A DNA stretch of 64,000 nt, taken from assembly GCF_021249345.1 (NCBI RefSeq), contig NZ_CP089588.1, positions 558,001 through 622,000 on the forward strand, in the 5' to 3' direction. Source of the DNA: Halobacterium wangiae. GTDB taxonomy: Archaea; Halobacteriota; Halobacteria; Halobacteriales; Halobacteriaceae. How positions within the stretch are numbered: position 1 is the stretch's first letter; every line of letters starts with the position of its first letter. Positions 42,742 through 51,912 of this stretch are shown one piece after another. A program made the position numbers and the translations under genes. The notes beneath the pieces are model-generated. The model was not told where the DNA came from. It did no database searches and saw nothing but the letters and a program-made list of their open reading frames with translations.

Positions 42742-43887
42742 ATGGATATCTCTAACATCGCGACTAACGACTACATTCAGGTGGAATCCGAGGAACGACT
42801 GGGGAAGGTGCGGTCTATCTTCGAGGAGGAGAACCCCAAGGGGATCATCGTCACGAAGGCCGGACAGTACGAGGGAGTCATCTCGGAACGACAGCTGATC
42901 CAGTCCCACATCGAGGACCACACGAAGGTCGCCGCGCTGATGGCCGACGCGCCACAGGTCGACCGCACGGAGGACGTGCGGGACACGGCACGGATGCTCG
43001 TCGAGGGCGGCACCAAGATCGCGCCGGTGTTTGAGGCCGGCGACCTCTGGGGCGTCGTCAGCGAGGACGCCATCCTCGAGGCCGTCCTCGAGAACCTCGA
43101 CGCGCTCACCGTCGGCGACATCTTCACCGAGAATGTCGTCACCATCGAGGAGAGCGAGACCATGGGCCGGGTCATCAACCTCCTCCGCGAACACGGCGTC
43201 TCCCGGCTGCCCGTCGTGGACGACGACGACGGCTTCCTCACGGGGATCGTCACCCGCCACGACATCGTCGACTTCGTCGTGCGCGACAACACCCGGACCA
43301 CCCGGGGGGACCGCAGCGGCGAGATGGAGCGTCTGCTCGACCTCCCCGTCTACGACGAGATGTCCAGCCCCGTCGCGACCGCCTCCGTCGCCGACAGCGT
43401 GCGCGACGCCGTCGCCGAGATGCTCGACAACGACTACTCCGGCCTCGTCGTCACCCCGGAGAACGACGACCGGGTCGTCGGCGGCATCCTCACCAAGACG
43501 GACGTGCTACGCGCACTCTCCTACACTGAGGAGGAACACCTCGACGTCCAGATCACGAACATCGAACTGCTCGACGCGCTCACCCGCCAGGAGGTCCAGG
43601 AGCGCATCGAACAGGTCGCGGGCAAGTACAGCGAGATGAACGTCCACCACGCCCACGTCCGCCTCCACAAGCACAAGGAGAAGCTCCGTGGCACCCCACT
43701 CATCCAGGCTCAGATCCGCCTCCGCACGAACAAGGGCCAGGTCGCCGGCACCGGCGAGGGCTACGGCGCGGACAACGCCTTCTACGTCGCCCTCGACAAG
43801 CTCGAACGGAACGTGCTCGAACTGAAGGGGATCGAACACGACGAGGAGTACCGCGGCCAGCTCCTCCGGAAGCTGAACGAGCTATAG
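42742..43887 (+). CDS. Four-CBS protein with ribosome-hibernation-factor-like C-terminus
   Basis: 381 residues. Four CBS motifs: residues 1-60, 65-120, 122-178 (TVGDIFTENVVTIEES ... RLPVVDDDDGFLTGIVTRHDI) and 205-262 (LPVYDEMSSPVATASV ... GGILTKTDVLRAL). The remaining 110 residues (ITNIELLDALTRQEVQERIEQV, HAHVRLHKHKE, then AFYVALDKLERNVLELKG) resemble the HPF/RaiA (S30AE) domain that silences ribosomes. CBS pairs bind adenine nucleotides, so the protein may couple energy state to ribosome hibernation. That is inference from domain content. Confidence 0.85.
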   Translation: MDISNIATNDYIQVESEERLGKVRSIFEEENPKGIIVTKAGQYEGVISERQLIQSHIEDHTKVAALMADAPQVDRTEDVRDTARMLVEGGTKIAPVFEAGDLWGVVSEDAILEAVLENLDALTVGDIFTENVVTIEESETMGRVINLLREHGVSRLPVVDDDDGFLTGIVTRHDIVDFVVRDNTRTTRGDRSGEMERLLDLPVYDEMSSPVATASVADSVRDAVAEMLDNDYSGLVVTPENDDRVVGGILTKTDVLRALSYTEEEHLDVQITNIELLDALTRQEVQERIEQVAGKYSEMNVHHAHVRLHKHKEKLRGTPLIQAQIRLRTNKGQVAGTGEGYGADNAFYVALDKLERNVLELKGIEHDEEYRGQLLRKLNEL

Positions 43888-44079
43888 TACCTTTTGCTGT
43901 GCTCGCGGCCTTCGGCCGCTCGCTGGCAAAAGCTACGCTAAAGGCACTCCTCCTTCCCGCCGCTCGGTTCGCTCGCGTTAGTCAGTCGTCGGCCTCCGCT
44001 CACTCACTAACTACGTTCGTTCGCGGAGTGACTCACGGCGCTCGGGACCTTCGGACCGCTCGCGCCGTGAATGCTCGGG
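43888..44079. repeat. Nested inverted repeats between convergent genes
   Basis: Long imperfect palindrome 43891-43932: CTTTTGC / GCAAAAG outer arms and GCGGCC-TTC-GGCCGC inner hairpin (43905-43919). A second inverted repeat has arms TCACGGCGC (44033-44041) and GCGCCGTGA (44062-44070). These lie exactly between the convergent CBS and radB stops and probably act as terminators or are haloarchaeal intergenic repeat DNA. Confidence 0.65.
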
Positions 44080-44778
44080 CTAGTGCTGCTGGACGCCCTC
44101 GATGCCGGTCTCGGTAATCTGGAAGCGAGCCTGGCCGCCCTCGGGCTGGGCGCGGTGTTTCTCGACGGTCGCGCGGCGGTTGCCGCCGCGGAAGCGGTCG
44201 ATGCGGACCACGACGCCCGTCCAGTGGGAGAGCGTGTGGCCGCCGAGCGGGCGTACGCGGTCGCTGTCGCTCTCCACGTCGGTGAACACCTGGTTCGTGA
44301 TGACCACCGCGAGGTCGTGCTTCCGGGCGAGCGACAGCAGGTGGGTGACCTGGCTGGCAACCTGCCGGAGCGCCTCGCCATGGTCGTCGTCGTCGCGTTC
44401 GAGGCGATAGAAGCCGGTGGCGGAGTCGAGGACGATGAGGTCCGCCTGCTCGGCGAAGTCGGCGGCGTCCCTGACGGCCTCGGCCTGCTCCTCGAAGTCG
44501 TGGACCGCAGAGAGGACGATGCGCGCGGAGGCGTCCTCGGTGTCGTCCGTACGCGCCGACAGTAGCTGGTCGAAGCGCTCGACGGAGAGCCCCTCGGTGT
44601 CGATGTAGACGGCCGTCCCGCCCTCGGCGGCGACCTCGACGGCGGTCGAGAGCGCGACGTTCGTCTTGCCGGCGCCGGGCGCGCCGTACACCTGCGTGAC
44701 GGTGCCGCGCTCGATGCCGCCGCCGAGCAGGTCGTCCAGCGGGTCGCAGCCGGTCGAGACGTGGGTGTCGTCGCTCAC
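44080..44778 (-). CDS. radB: DNA repair and recombination protein RadB
   Basis: RecA-superfamily paralogue that assists RadA in homologous recombination. 232 residues, only the ATPase core without the N-terminal domain of RadA. Walker A GAPGAGKTNV (about 31-40), Walker B ADLIVLDSATGFYRLE, and VITNQVFTDVESDSDRVRPLGGHTLSHWTGVVVRI, typical of RadB. GTG start at 44778 (SDDTHVSTGCDPLDDLLGGGIERG follows). Divergent from a RuvC-fold gene, 90 nt between starts. Confidence 0.95.
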   Translation of the reverse strand: MSDDTHVSTGCDPLDDLLGGGIERGTVTQVYGAPGAGKTNVALSTAVEVAAEGGTAVYIDTEGLSVERFDQLLSARTDDTEDASARIVLSAVHDFEEQAEAVRDAADFAEQADLIVLDSATGFYRLERDDDDHGEALRQVASQVTHLLSLARKHDLAVVITNQVFTDVESDSDRVRPLGGHTLSHWTGVVVRIDRFRGGNRRATVEKHRAQPEGGQARFQITETGIEGVQQH

Positions 44779-44868
44779 TGCGCGGCTATTGGCGCGTCCC
44801 GTGCAAAGTATTCTCGGGTCGCTCGCGCCGAGAAAGCGTTTTGCGCCCGGGGCGCCCACCTCCAGACA

Positions 44869-45594
44869 GTGATCGTCGTCGTCACGGCGGACTTCGAGGT
44901 GTACCACGAGGTCGTCGGCGAGCTACGCGACCGGGACGTCGAGTTCACCACCGTCGAACCAGGCGACCCCTTGCCAACCGCGGCGGACGTGGTCGTCACC
45001 GCGGGGGACGCCGTGGACGTCGACGTCCCGGTCGTCGTCGCGACGGCCGACGACCCCCGCCGCGCGGTCGAGGAGGCGCTGGTTCACGTCCGGGGTGGCG
45101 ACGGGAAGACAGTCGTCGGCATCGACCCGGGGACGCGGCCGGGCATCGCGGTCCTGCGGGGTGGCATGGTCGTCGGGGCGTTCCAGGTGCCCGCCGAGCA
45201 GGCGGCGGAGGTCGTCGCCGAGGAGGTCGAGGACGAGGCGGACGCCGTGGTCCGCATCGGCGACGGGGCGCGGCTGGCGGGTGCGCGCATCGTGGAGGAA
45301 CTCGACGACGTGCGGGTCGAACTCGTCGACGAGACGGGGACTACGCCGTCGCTCGGACCCGGCGCCCGTGGCATGGGCGACGTGCTCGCTGCGGTGAACA
45401 TCGCCCTCATGGCGGGCGAGGAGATCGAGGGCCGCAGCATCGACCCGACCGAGGGCGAGATACAGGTCATCAAGAGCCGGTCCCGGGAGGCCAGCGAGGA
45501 GAACCGCACCATCACGGAGGCGCTCGCGCGGAAGGTCGCGGTCGGGAAGCTCACGCTGGAGGAGGCGCTGGACGAACACCGCGAGAACAGCTAG
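44869..45594 (+). CDS. RNase H/RuvC-fold protein, possible nuclease
   Basis: 241 residues. The first 75 form a small Rossmann-like part; from about 78, KTVVGIDPGTRPGIAVLRGG is a classic RuvC/RNase H first strand with the catalytic-position Asp. Later LVDETGTTPSLGPGARGMGDVLAAVNIALMAG has a further Asp in a helix, as in resolvases. The C-terminus SRSREASEENRTITEALARKVAVG is basic. It may be an archaeal Holliday-junction-resolvase-like protein; no activity claimed. Start GTG 44869. Adjacent to radB, which supports a role in DNA repair. Confidence 0.7.
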   Translation: MIVVVTADFEVYHEVVGELRDRDVEFTTVEPGDPLPTAADVVVTAGDAVDVDVPVVVATADDPRRAVEEALVHVRGGDGKTVVGIDPGTRPGIAVLRGGMVVGAFQVPAEQAAEVVAEEVEDEADAVVRIGDGARLAGARIVEELDDVRVELVDETGTTPSLGPGARGMGDVLAAVNIALMAGEEIEGRSIDPTEGEIQVIKSRSREASEENRTITEALARKVAVGKLTLEEALDEHRENS

Positions 45595-46352
45595 AGCGCG
45601 TCCGCCGGCGGCCGAATCTCCGTCGAGAGTTCGTCGTCGAACCGCGGTCCCGCGAGCGAACGGTCCATCGCGACGTCCATCGACGCCGGGGCCTCGGTGG
45701 GACGGAGACCATCGGTGTCGACGCCGAGCGCGTCGAGCGCTCGCTGGTGGAACTCATACACGCTCAGCCGCGGGCCCGGAACGTGGAAGACGCCGGTCCA
45801 GTCGCCGGCGGCGAGTTCGCAGACGGCGGCCGCCACGTCGTCGACGTGCGCGGGACTCCGGTAGACGTCGTCGAATCGCTCGTACGTCCCGTCGGCGAGC
45901 GCGTCGCGGGCGGCCGCCAGTCGCGGCGACGGCGGACTGGCGGCGTACACGTAGCTCGGCCGGAGCACGACCGCGTCGTCGTGGGCCCGGAGTCTGTCCT
46001 CGAACAACTGGAGGCGGCGACCGTAGTCGTCCTTCGGTGACCGCGCGTCCGCGGGTTCGTACCGGCCGGCCGCGCCGTCGAAGACGGCGTCGCTGGACAC
46101 GTAGACGAGTCGCGCCCCCGCGCAGGCGTCGACGAACGACTGGACGGCCTCGTCGTACTCGGGAATCGGCACGTCGGCTCGCTCGACGTTCGCCGCGAAC
46201 ACGACGGCGTCGAATTCGCGGGCGTCGACGAGCGACGCCGGGTCGTCGGCAAACAGGTCGAAGCCGGTAGTCGGGGACGCAGGAACACCACCGGTCCGCT
46301 CGACGACCGCCGACCCGAGGAGCCCCGTCCCACCGACCACGAGCACGTCCAT
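45591..46352 (-). CDS. Extended SDR, dTDP-4-dehydrorhamnose reductase-like
   Basis: 253 residues with the Rossmann GGTGLLGSAVVE (7-18), VVFAANVERAD, the active-site Ser region LVYVSSDAVFDG and the YGRRLQLFE helix with Tyr-x3-Arg instead of Tyr-x3-Lys. The RmlD family (sugar reductases) is closest. Stop codons of this gene and its convergent neighbour share a CTAG. May work on a nucleotide sugar; substrate unknown. The Lys-to-Arg change should be noted. Confidence 0.8.
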   Translation of the reverse strand: MDVLVVGGTGLLGSAVVERTGGVPASPTTGFDLFADDPASLVDAREFDAVVFAANVERADVPIPEYDEAVQSFVDACAGARLVYVSSDAVFDGAAGRYEPADARSPKDDYGRRLQLFEDRLRAHDDAVVLRPSYVYAASPPSPRLAAARDALADGTYERFDDVYRSPAHVDDVAAAVCELAAGDWTGVFHVPGPRLSVYEFHQRALDALGVDTDGLRPTEAPASMDVAMDRSLAGPRFDDELSTEIRPPADAL

Positions 46353-46484
46353 ACTGTCCCCCCGTTTCTCCGCGGTGAAAACTCCTCGCAGTCCACGACA
46401 GATTTGCCTCGTTCTGCGCCCAGTCCCGTCGCCCCGTTCGAACCCGGCACAAGGGATTTAGGAGGCTGCGGAGAACGCTGAACG

Positions 46485-47108
46485 ATGGACGAGACGCCCA
46501 TTGAAGTCGTATCCTACGACCCCGAGTGGCGCGACCGCTTCGACGCGGAACGCGACCGCCTCCGCCCGTGGCTCGACGACTTCACCACTCGCATCGAGCA
46601 CGTCGGCAGCACTTCGGTCCCGGGGCTCGCTGCCAAACCAGTCGTCGACGCCCTGGCGGTCGTGGACGACCTGCCAGGGCTCTGGGGCGACGTGGACAAG
46701 CTACACGCGGCGCTGGGCTACGAACTCAGCCACCTTCCCCGGGACTGGCTGTTCCTACAGCGGGCCGACGGCGCCGATCGCGGCTAGAACCTCCACCTTG
46801 TCCCGGAGGACAGCGACCAGTGGCGACGGGACCTCATGTTCCGCGAGTACCTCCGCGCGAATCCCGAGGCGCGCGAGGAGTACGCCGCCGTCAAGCGCGA
46901 GGCCGCCGCTGAACACCCCGAGAACATCGGCGCGTACAACGCCGCGAAGGCCGACGTCTGCAAGGCGATTCTCGAACGCGCGCTCGCGGACGACTGCGGT
47001 CACCATCCCCGAGCCGGAGGGGTAAACTCCGCGCCGGCGGCTGGTGGAGATGCCGGCAGGACAGACGGGATGCGCCACGTCTTTCAAGCCGGGCGTGTTA
47101 GTACGTAG
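46485..47108 (+). pseudogene. GrpB-family (UPF0157) gene interrupted by in-frame TAG
   Basis: The GrpB fold is readable over the whole frame: YDPEWRDRFDAERDRLRPWLDD, IEHVGSTSVPGLAAKPVVDALAVVDDL, then after the stop NLHLVPEDSDQWRRDLMFREYLRANPEAREEYAAVKREAA. The single amber codon is at 46785-46787, just before the conserved NLHLV. Upstream and downstream halves are in the same frame with no frameshift, so one base change explains it. GrpB homologues are nucleotidyltransferase-like proteins related to CoaE-fused domains. Full-length translation would be about 207 residues, longer than usual because the original stop is also missing or later. Probably inactive. Confidence 0.85.
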
Positions 47109-47187
47109 CAACCGCGGGCGGAACCGGTCGGCGGAAAGTACTTCCGTGACGGCGCCGGACTCCGAGACAATCCCGCAGTCTCCAATC

Positions 47188-49413
47188 ATGAACGAAGTTC
47201 AACTCGAGGTGGCGAAAGCCTACCCCAACGACTCGGGGCGGGGTATCGCCCGCCTCGACCCCGACACGCTCCTGCACCTGAAGCTCAGCCCGGGTGACAT
47301 CATCGAGATCGAGGGTGCCGAGACGACTGCCGCGAAGGTGTGGCGCGCCGACCGGCAGGACTGGAACACCGACACGATCCGCATCGACGGCTTCACTCGC
47401 CAGAACGCGGACGTCGGCATCGGCGAGCGCGTGAAGATCCGGAAGGCGGAGGCCGAGAAGGCCGACCGACTCGTACTCGCACCCCCGGAGGAGGCCAGCG
47501 TCCAGTTCGGCTCCGACGCCGCCGGGATGGTGAAACGCCAGATCCTGAAACGGCCGGTCGTCTCCCGGGACATCGTCCCAGTGATGTCGAGTACCAACCA
47601 CCCGTTCATGCGGTCGCCGGGCCAGGCCATCCCGCTCATCGCCGTCGAGACCGAACCCGAGGGCGTCTGCCTCGTCACCGAGGACACCGAGGTGGAACTC
47701 CGCGAGGAGCCGATCAGCGGCTTCGAGCGCACCGGTGGCGGCATCACCTACGAGGACATCGGCGGCCTCGAGAACGAGATTCAGCGCGTCCGGGAGATGG
47801 TCGAACTCCCGATGAAACACCCCCAGATCTTCCAGAAGCTCGGCATCGAGCCGCCACAGGGGGTGTTGCTGCACGGTCCGCCGGGCACCGGGAAGACGTT
47901 GCTGGCGAAGGCCGTCGCCAACGAGACGTCCGCGAGTTTCTTCTCCATCGCGGGCCCGGAGATCATCTCGAAGTACTACGGTGAGTCCGAACAGCAGCTC
48001 CGGGAGATCTTCGAGGACGCCAAGGAGGACTCGCCGGCGATCATCTTCATCGACGAACTCGACTCCATCGCACCGAAGCGCGAGGACGTCACCGGCGAGG
48101 TCGAGCGCCGCGTCGTCGCCCAGTTGCTGACGATGATGGACGGCCTGGAGGGCCGCGGTCAGGTCATCGTCATCGCGGCGACCAACCGCGTCGACGCCGT
48201 CGACCCCGCCCTGCGCCGCCCCGGTCGCTTCGACCGCGAGATCGAGATCGGCGTCCCGGACGAGGTCGGCCGCGAGGAGATCCTGAAGATCCACACGCGC
48301 GGCATGCCGCTGTCCGACGACGTCAACCTCGGGTCGCTCGCCGACGACACCCACGGCTTCGTCGGCGCCGACATCGAGAGCCTCACGAAGGAGGCCGCGA
48401 TGCGCGCGCTCCGGCGCTACCTCCCCGAGATCGAACTCGACGAGGAGGACATCCCGCCGAGCCTCATCGACCGCATGATCGTCAAGCGCCAGGACTTCAA
48501 GGGCGCGCTCAACGAGGTCGAACCCTCCGCGATGCGGGAGGTCCTCGTCGAACTCCCGAAGCTCTCGTGGGACGACGTCGGCGGTCTCGACGAGGCCAAG
48601 GAGAACATCAAGGAGTCCGTCGAGTGGCCACTCAACCAGCCCGAGAAGTTCACCCGGATGGGCGTCGACCCGCCCGCCGGCGTCCTGCTGTACGGCCCAC
48701 CGGGCACCGGGAAGACGCTGATGGCGAAGGCCGTCGCCAACGAGACGAACGCCAACTTCATTAGCGTGCGTGGCCCGCAGCTGCTCTCGAAGTGGGTCGG
48801 CGAGTCCGAGAAGGCCATCCGGCAGACGTTCCGGAAGGCCCGCCAGGTCTCCCCGACCGTCATCTTCTTCGACGAGCTGGACAGCCTCGCTCCCGGCCGG
48901 GGACAGGACGTCGGGAATAACGTCTCCGAGCGCGTCGTCAACCAGCTCCTGACGGAGCTCGACGGCCTCGAGGAGATGGAGGAGGTGATGGTCATCGCCG
49001 CGACCAACCGCCCCGACATCATCGACCCCGCGCTCATCCGGAGCGGGCGTTTCGACCGCCTCGTGCAGGTCGGCCAGCCCGACGTCGAGGGCCGCGAGCA
49101 GATCCTGAAGATCCACTCCGCGGATATCCCGCTCGCGCCCGACGTGAGCCTCCGCGAACTCGCCGAGATCACCGACGGCTACGTCGGCAGCGACCTGGCG
49201 AACATCACCCGCGAGGCCGCCATCGAGGCGCTCCGCGAGGACGAGGACGCCGAGGAGGTCGAGATGCGGCACTTCCGCCGCGCCATGGAGGACGTCCGCC
49301 CCACCATCACGGACGACCTCATGGACTACTACGACCGCGTCGAGGAGCAGTTCAAGGGCAGTCAGAACCCCGAGACGGACCGTCGCCGCGGCGGTCACAT
49401 CGGCTTCCAGTAA
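47188..49413 (+). CDS. cdcH: Cdc48/VCP-type AAA+ ATPase CdcH
   Basis: Double-ring unfoldase that extracts and unfolds proteins for the archaeal proteasome. 741 residues: N-terminal double-psi barrel and four-stranded domain (1-190: [21 protein letters not shown]), D1 Walker A GPPGTGKT at 230-237 and Walker [16 protein letters not shown]2 Walker A at 503-510 and Walker [15 protein letters not shown], with SRH arginines in both rings ([18 protein letters not shown]). Full-length. ATG 47188 is chosen at the start of the N-domain; promoter not obvious. Confidence 0.97.
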   Translation: MNEVQLEVAKAYPNDSGRGIARLDPDTLLHLKLSPGDIIEIEGAETTAAKVWRADRQDWNTDTIRIDGFTRQNADVGIGERVKIRKAEAEKADRLVLAPPEEASVQFGSDAAGMVKRQILKRPVVSRDIVPVMSSTNHPFMRSPGQAIPLIAVETEPEGVCLVTEDTEVELREEPISGFERTGGGITYEDIGGLENEIQRVREMVELPMKHPQIFQKLGIEPPQGVLLHGPPGTGKTLLAKAVANETSASFFSIAGPEIISKYYGESEQQLREIFEDAKEDSPAIIFIDELDSIAPKREDVTGEVERRVVAQLLTMMDGLEGRGQVIVIAATNRVDAVDPALRRPGRFDREIEIGVPDEVGREEILKIHTRGMPLSDDVNLGSLADDTHGFVGADIESLTKEAAMRALRRYLPEIELDEEDIPPSLIDRMIVKRQDFKGALNEVEPSAMREVLVELPKLSWDDVGGLDEAKENIKESVEWPLNQPEKFTRMGVDPPAGVLLYGPPGTGKTLMAKAVANETNANFISVRGPQLLSKWVGESEKAIRQTFRKARQVSPTVIFFDELDSLAPGRGQDVGNNVSERVVNQLLTELDGLEEMEEVMVIAATNRPDIIDPALIRSGRFDRLVQVGQPDVEGREQILKIHSADIPLAPDVSLRELAEITDGYVGSDLANITREAAIEALREDEDAEEVEMRHFRRAMEDVRPTITDDLMDYYDRVEEQFKGSQNPETDRRRGGHIGFQ

Positions 49414-49968
49414 CCGACTGGAACGCCGTCGCTGGTCGACGGACGACGTCGCGGTCGGCGCGCGCACGATTTTCGCCGGTCACTGTCACCACGACGAGTG
49501 AGCCACCGTACCACCCGTTTCGAAGTCTCTCGGGCCCGAATTTCGCCGGTTCGCCGTTCTGTCGACCGACCCCCGGGGAACTTCGGAACTGTGGACGCCG
49601 ACGGGAAGTTCCACCCGAAACAGAGCCGACGTGCGTCAGACAACTCGGCGAACCCAGTACCGTCGGTCGTGTGAGCCACCCCGACGCTTGCTTGCGATAC
49701 GCGAGCAGTGAAGCCACCTCCAGGCCACACTTTCACCGTTGAGAACGACGCGACCACTACGCTATCCCCCGGTTTCCAGTCGAAACGTGAGACGGCGAAG
49801 TGATTTTCCCGGTCACACTCTCGAACCCCGTTTCGTCGGGCAGTTCTCCAGCAGAAATATACCCCGGGCAGAGGGACGGTTCGTTTCGTGTCGTCTCGCG
49901 TTCATCTCATAGTAATCTTTACCTAACGCGAGCAGAGTGCCAGTAACCCGAAGCTAACTGGGATCCAC
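49414..49968. other. 555-nt intergenic region, no gene recognised
   Basis: No frame on either strand keeps haloarchaeal codon bias. The motif TTTCGCCGGT occurs twice (near 49472 and 49540). Towards the right are AAATATACC (49854-49862) and CTTTACCT (49917-49924), either of which can be the TATA box of the next gene; with the second the transcript has a leader of about 20 nt. A small RNA cannot be excluded. Confidence 0.45.
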
Positions 49969-50340
49969 ATGGACTGTGTAGTTTGCCGGAAGCGGAGCGG
50001 GTACAACCGGGTCGTCGTCGACACCGAGAGTGGCCACGAACTCGGTGGGCTCTGCGTCCGCTGCGAGACCGAGAAGTTCGGCGAACTCGGCGACGAGCTC
50101 GGCGACTCGGGCACGGAGTGCGCGCTCTGCGACAGGGACGGCTTCTGGGCAGTACCGAAGTGGCTCCCCTCCACCTACGAGTCAGAGGGCAAGACGGTGT
50201 CGTACGTCGACTACGACGTGTCGGCGTCGACGCTCCGCCTCTGCGACGAACACCTCGCCAGACTCGGCGTCAAGGACATCACCATCCCCGAGGACGCCAC
50301 CGCCAGCGAGGAGTTCATCACGCGCGGTGCCGAGGACTGA
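49969..50340 (+). CDS. Multi-zinc-finger protein, haloarchaeal
   Basis: 123 residues. Cys pairs CVVC (3-6), CVRC (29-32), CALC (51-54) and a final LCDEHLARLG form two likely zinc sites. The remaining parts are acidic and without a known domain. Length and composition look like a conserved haloarchaeal hypothetical protein. It is transcribed from its own promoter after a long gap and is convergent to the S8e gene. Confidence 0.75.
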   Translation: MDCVVCRKRSGYNRVVVDTESGHELGGLCVRCETEKFGELGDELGDSGTECALCDRDGFWAVPKWLPSTYESEGKTVSYVDYDVSASTLRLCDEHLARLGVKDITIPEDATASEEFITRGAED

Positions 50341-50433
50341 CGTACGCCTTCTCCGTTTAGCGAGTCGAAACGACGACGAGCAGCGCTGCTCGTCGTCCGA
50401 GAGAACGCAGCGATAGAAGGGGAGAGAACCGCG

Positions 50434-50805
50434 TTACTCGACGAGGACGGCGTTGACCTGGCCGTTCTGGCCGGGCCGGGAGGTGACGCGGGCGGTGCCG
50501 ACGTCGGTCTCGATGATGGCGCCCTTCGTGATGATGTTCCGGCGGGCGTAGTTCGGGTTCGCGCCGTTCTCGGTGACGTCCTCGATGGTGGCGCGCTCGG
50601 TGCCGTCGTCGGTGGCGACGTTCGCCACGTCCGTGGAGAGCGCGCGGACCTTGTCGACGTTGCCGCGGGCGTCGACGGTGCGGAAGCGGGACTCGCCGAC
50701 GGTGGTCTCCGTGGGGGAGCGGCCAGTCTTCGACTTCTTCTTCTTGTTCTGCGGTCGGAGTCGGGCACCAGTCTTCGAGCGCTTGGAGCGTCCCTGGTAT
50801 TGCAT
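50434..50805 (-). CDS. rps8e: 30S ribosomal protein S8e
   Basis: Small-subunit protein of archaea and eukaryotes, 123 residues. The basic N-terminus MQYQGRSKRSKTGARLRPQNKKKKSK and the central NPNYARRNIITKGAIIETDVGTARVTSRPGQNG are the S8e signature. Complete. CTTTCAAG at about 50832-50839 is a probable TATA element, consistent with a leaderless ATG at 50805. Divergent from the DUF2240 gene, with a strong hairpin between. Confidence 0.97.
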   Translation of the reverse strand: MQYQGRSKRSKTGARLRPQNKKKKSKTGRSPTETTVGESRFRTVDARGNVDKVRALSTDVANVATDDGTERATIEDVTENGANPNYARRNIITKGAIIETDVGTARVTSRPGQNGQVNAVLVE

Positions 50806-51012
50806 ACCCGAGGAGTGGCGCAGGATACACTTGAAAGACTCGGTTGGGCCCGTGAGAACCAGATTCAGGACAGCATCCGCGACCCGAGCGGGTCGAAGAC
50901 CCCGGAAGGGTCGCGGTTCACTCCGCGAACGAGCGCAGCGAGCGAGCGGAGGCTGACGACCGAGGGACCGCAGGGACCGAGGGAGGAGTGCTTTTGACCG
51001 AGCTATTGCCGA

Positions 51013-51033
51013 GGGCGCGGCGACGCCGCGCCC
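51013..51033. repeat. GC-rich hairpin in the S8e/DUF2240 divergent region
   Basis: GGGCGCGGC-GAC-GCCGCGCCC: perfect 9-bp arms (51013-51021, 51025-51033) with a 3-nt loop, 56 nt before the DUF2240 ATG and flanked by CTTTTGACC and GCAAAAGGTC. The flanking motif resembles the outer arms of the repeat at 43891-43932. Confidence 0.55.
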
Positions 51034-51089
51034 GTAGAGCAAAAGGTCGTTCCGCAGCCTTTACCGTCGGCGGTTCCGTCGGCCCGGCC

Positions 51090-51536
51090 ATGAGTCTCCG
51101 GGTAGCGGTCGCCGCGCCGTTCAAGCAGAAGGGACGGACGCGCATCGCCGAACAGGCGTTCGTAGTGGCGCTGTCGCTGGACCGCGACTGGATGAGCCCG
51201 GACCAGGCGAAACGGCTGCTGGACGTGGCGACCGGCGAGGGGCTGATCGAGCGTGTGGACGGGAACCTCGAGGCCGCCTTCGACCCCGACGAGGTGGCGA
51301 TTCCCGAGGAGTTCACGCCGGACGCGTCGCTGTTCCAGGAGCGGTCGGCGTTCGAGCGCGCGCTGGACGCGCTCGTCGAGGCCGACCACGACCGCCAGGA
51401 GACCGTCGCGGCGGTGAACCGACTCCAGCAGGACCTCGGCGTGACGGCGGACGCGGCCGCCGTAGTGTACGCGCGACGGCGCGACGTGGACGTCGACGGC
51501 GCAGCCGAGAAGGCCCGGGCGGACCTACAGGGCTAG
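51090..51536 (+). CDS. DUF2240 family protein
   Basis: 148 residues, archaeal family of unknown function, recognised by VAVAAPFKQKGRTRIAEQAFVVALSLDRDWMSPDQAKRLLDVATGEGLIE, which looks like a winged helix with nucleic-acid-binding potential. A C-terminal helical part follows. One nt before the next gene, so both are co-transcribed. The neighbourhood with S8e suggests a link with translation, which is inference only. Confidence 0.85.
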   Translation: MSLRVAVAAPFKQKGRTRIAEQAFVVALSLDRDWMSPDQAKRLLDVATGEGLIERVDGNLEAAFDPDEVAIPEEFTPDASLFQERSAFERALDALVEADHDRQETVAAVNRLQQDLGVTADAAAVVYARRRDVDVDGAAEKARADLQG

Positions 51537-51537
51537 T

Positions 51538-51912
51538 ATGGTCGAGAAGCGAGAGACCGACGGCAAGCGGATCGCGGGACTGCTGTCGAGCGAAGTGACC
51601 GGCCACGAGAACGAGCCGTACGGCCGGCTCGCGGTGACGAACGCCGACCCCGGCGTCGAGGCGACGGCGGACGGCGCACACGCCTACGACGTGGAACTGG
51701 ACGGTGAGCGACTGGCCGAGGTGTTCGTCCAGCCGGACCGGGCGCGAGTGGAACTGCGCGGCGGCCTGACGGCGGCCCGCGAGACGGCCGCCGAAGGTGG
51801 CCTGCGCGCGCGGCCGGTCGGCGGCGAGCCGCCGCGACTCGTCGTGTTCGTGGAGAGTGGCGCCGAAGTCAAGCGAGCGCTCGACGTGCTCGGGGCGGCT
51901 GCTACGTCGTGA
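51538..51912 (+). CDS. Conserved haloarchaeal protein, unknown function
   Basis: 124 residues, alpha/beta, soluble, acidic at the ends. EVTGHENEPYGRLAVTNADP and AYDVELDGERLAEVFVQPDRARVELRGG are beta-rich; the C-terminal VVFVESGAEVKRALDVLGAA is an amphipathic helix. I recognise no domain. It starts 1 nt after the DUF2240 stop (TAG-T-ATG) and overlaps the next convergent gene by 11 nt. Confidence 0.7.
   Translation: MVEKRETDGKRIAGLLSSEVTGHENEPYGRLAVTNADPGVEATADGAHAYDVELDGERLAEVFVQPDRARVELRGGLTAARETAAEGGLRARPVGGEPPRLVVFVESGAEVKRALDVLGAAATS

Noticed and set aside
46785-46787. TAG read as pyrrolysine in GrpB
   Set aside because: Several intact genes in the window end with TAG (for example at 45594, 51536 and 58958), no pyl genes are seen, and GrpB is not a Pyl protein.
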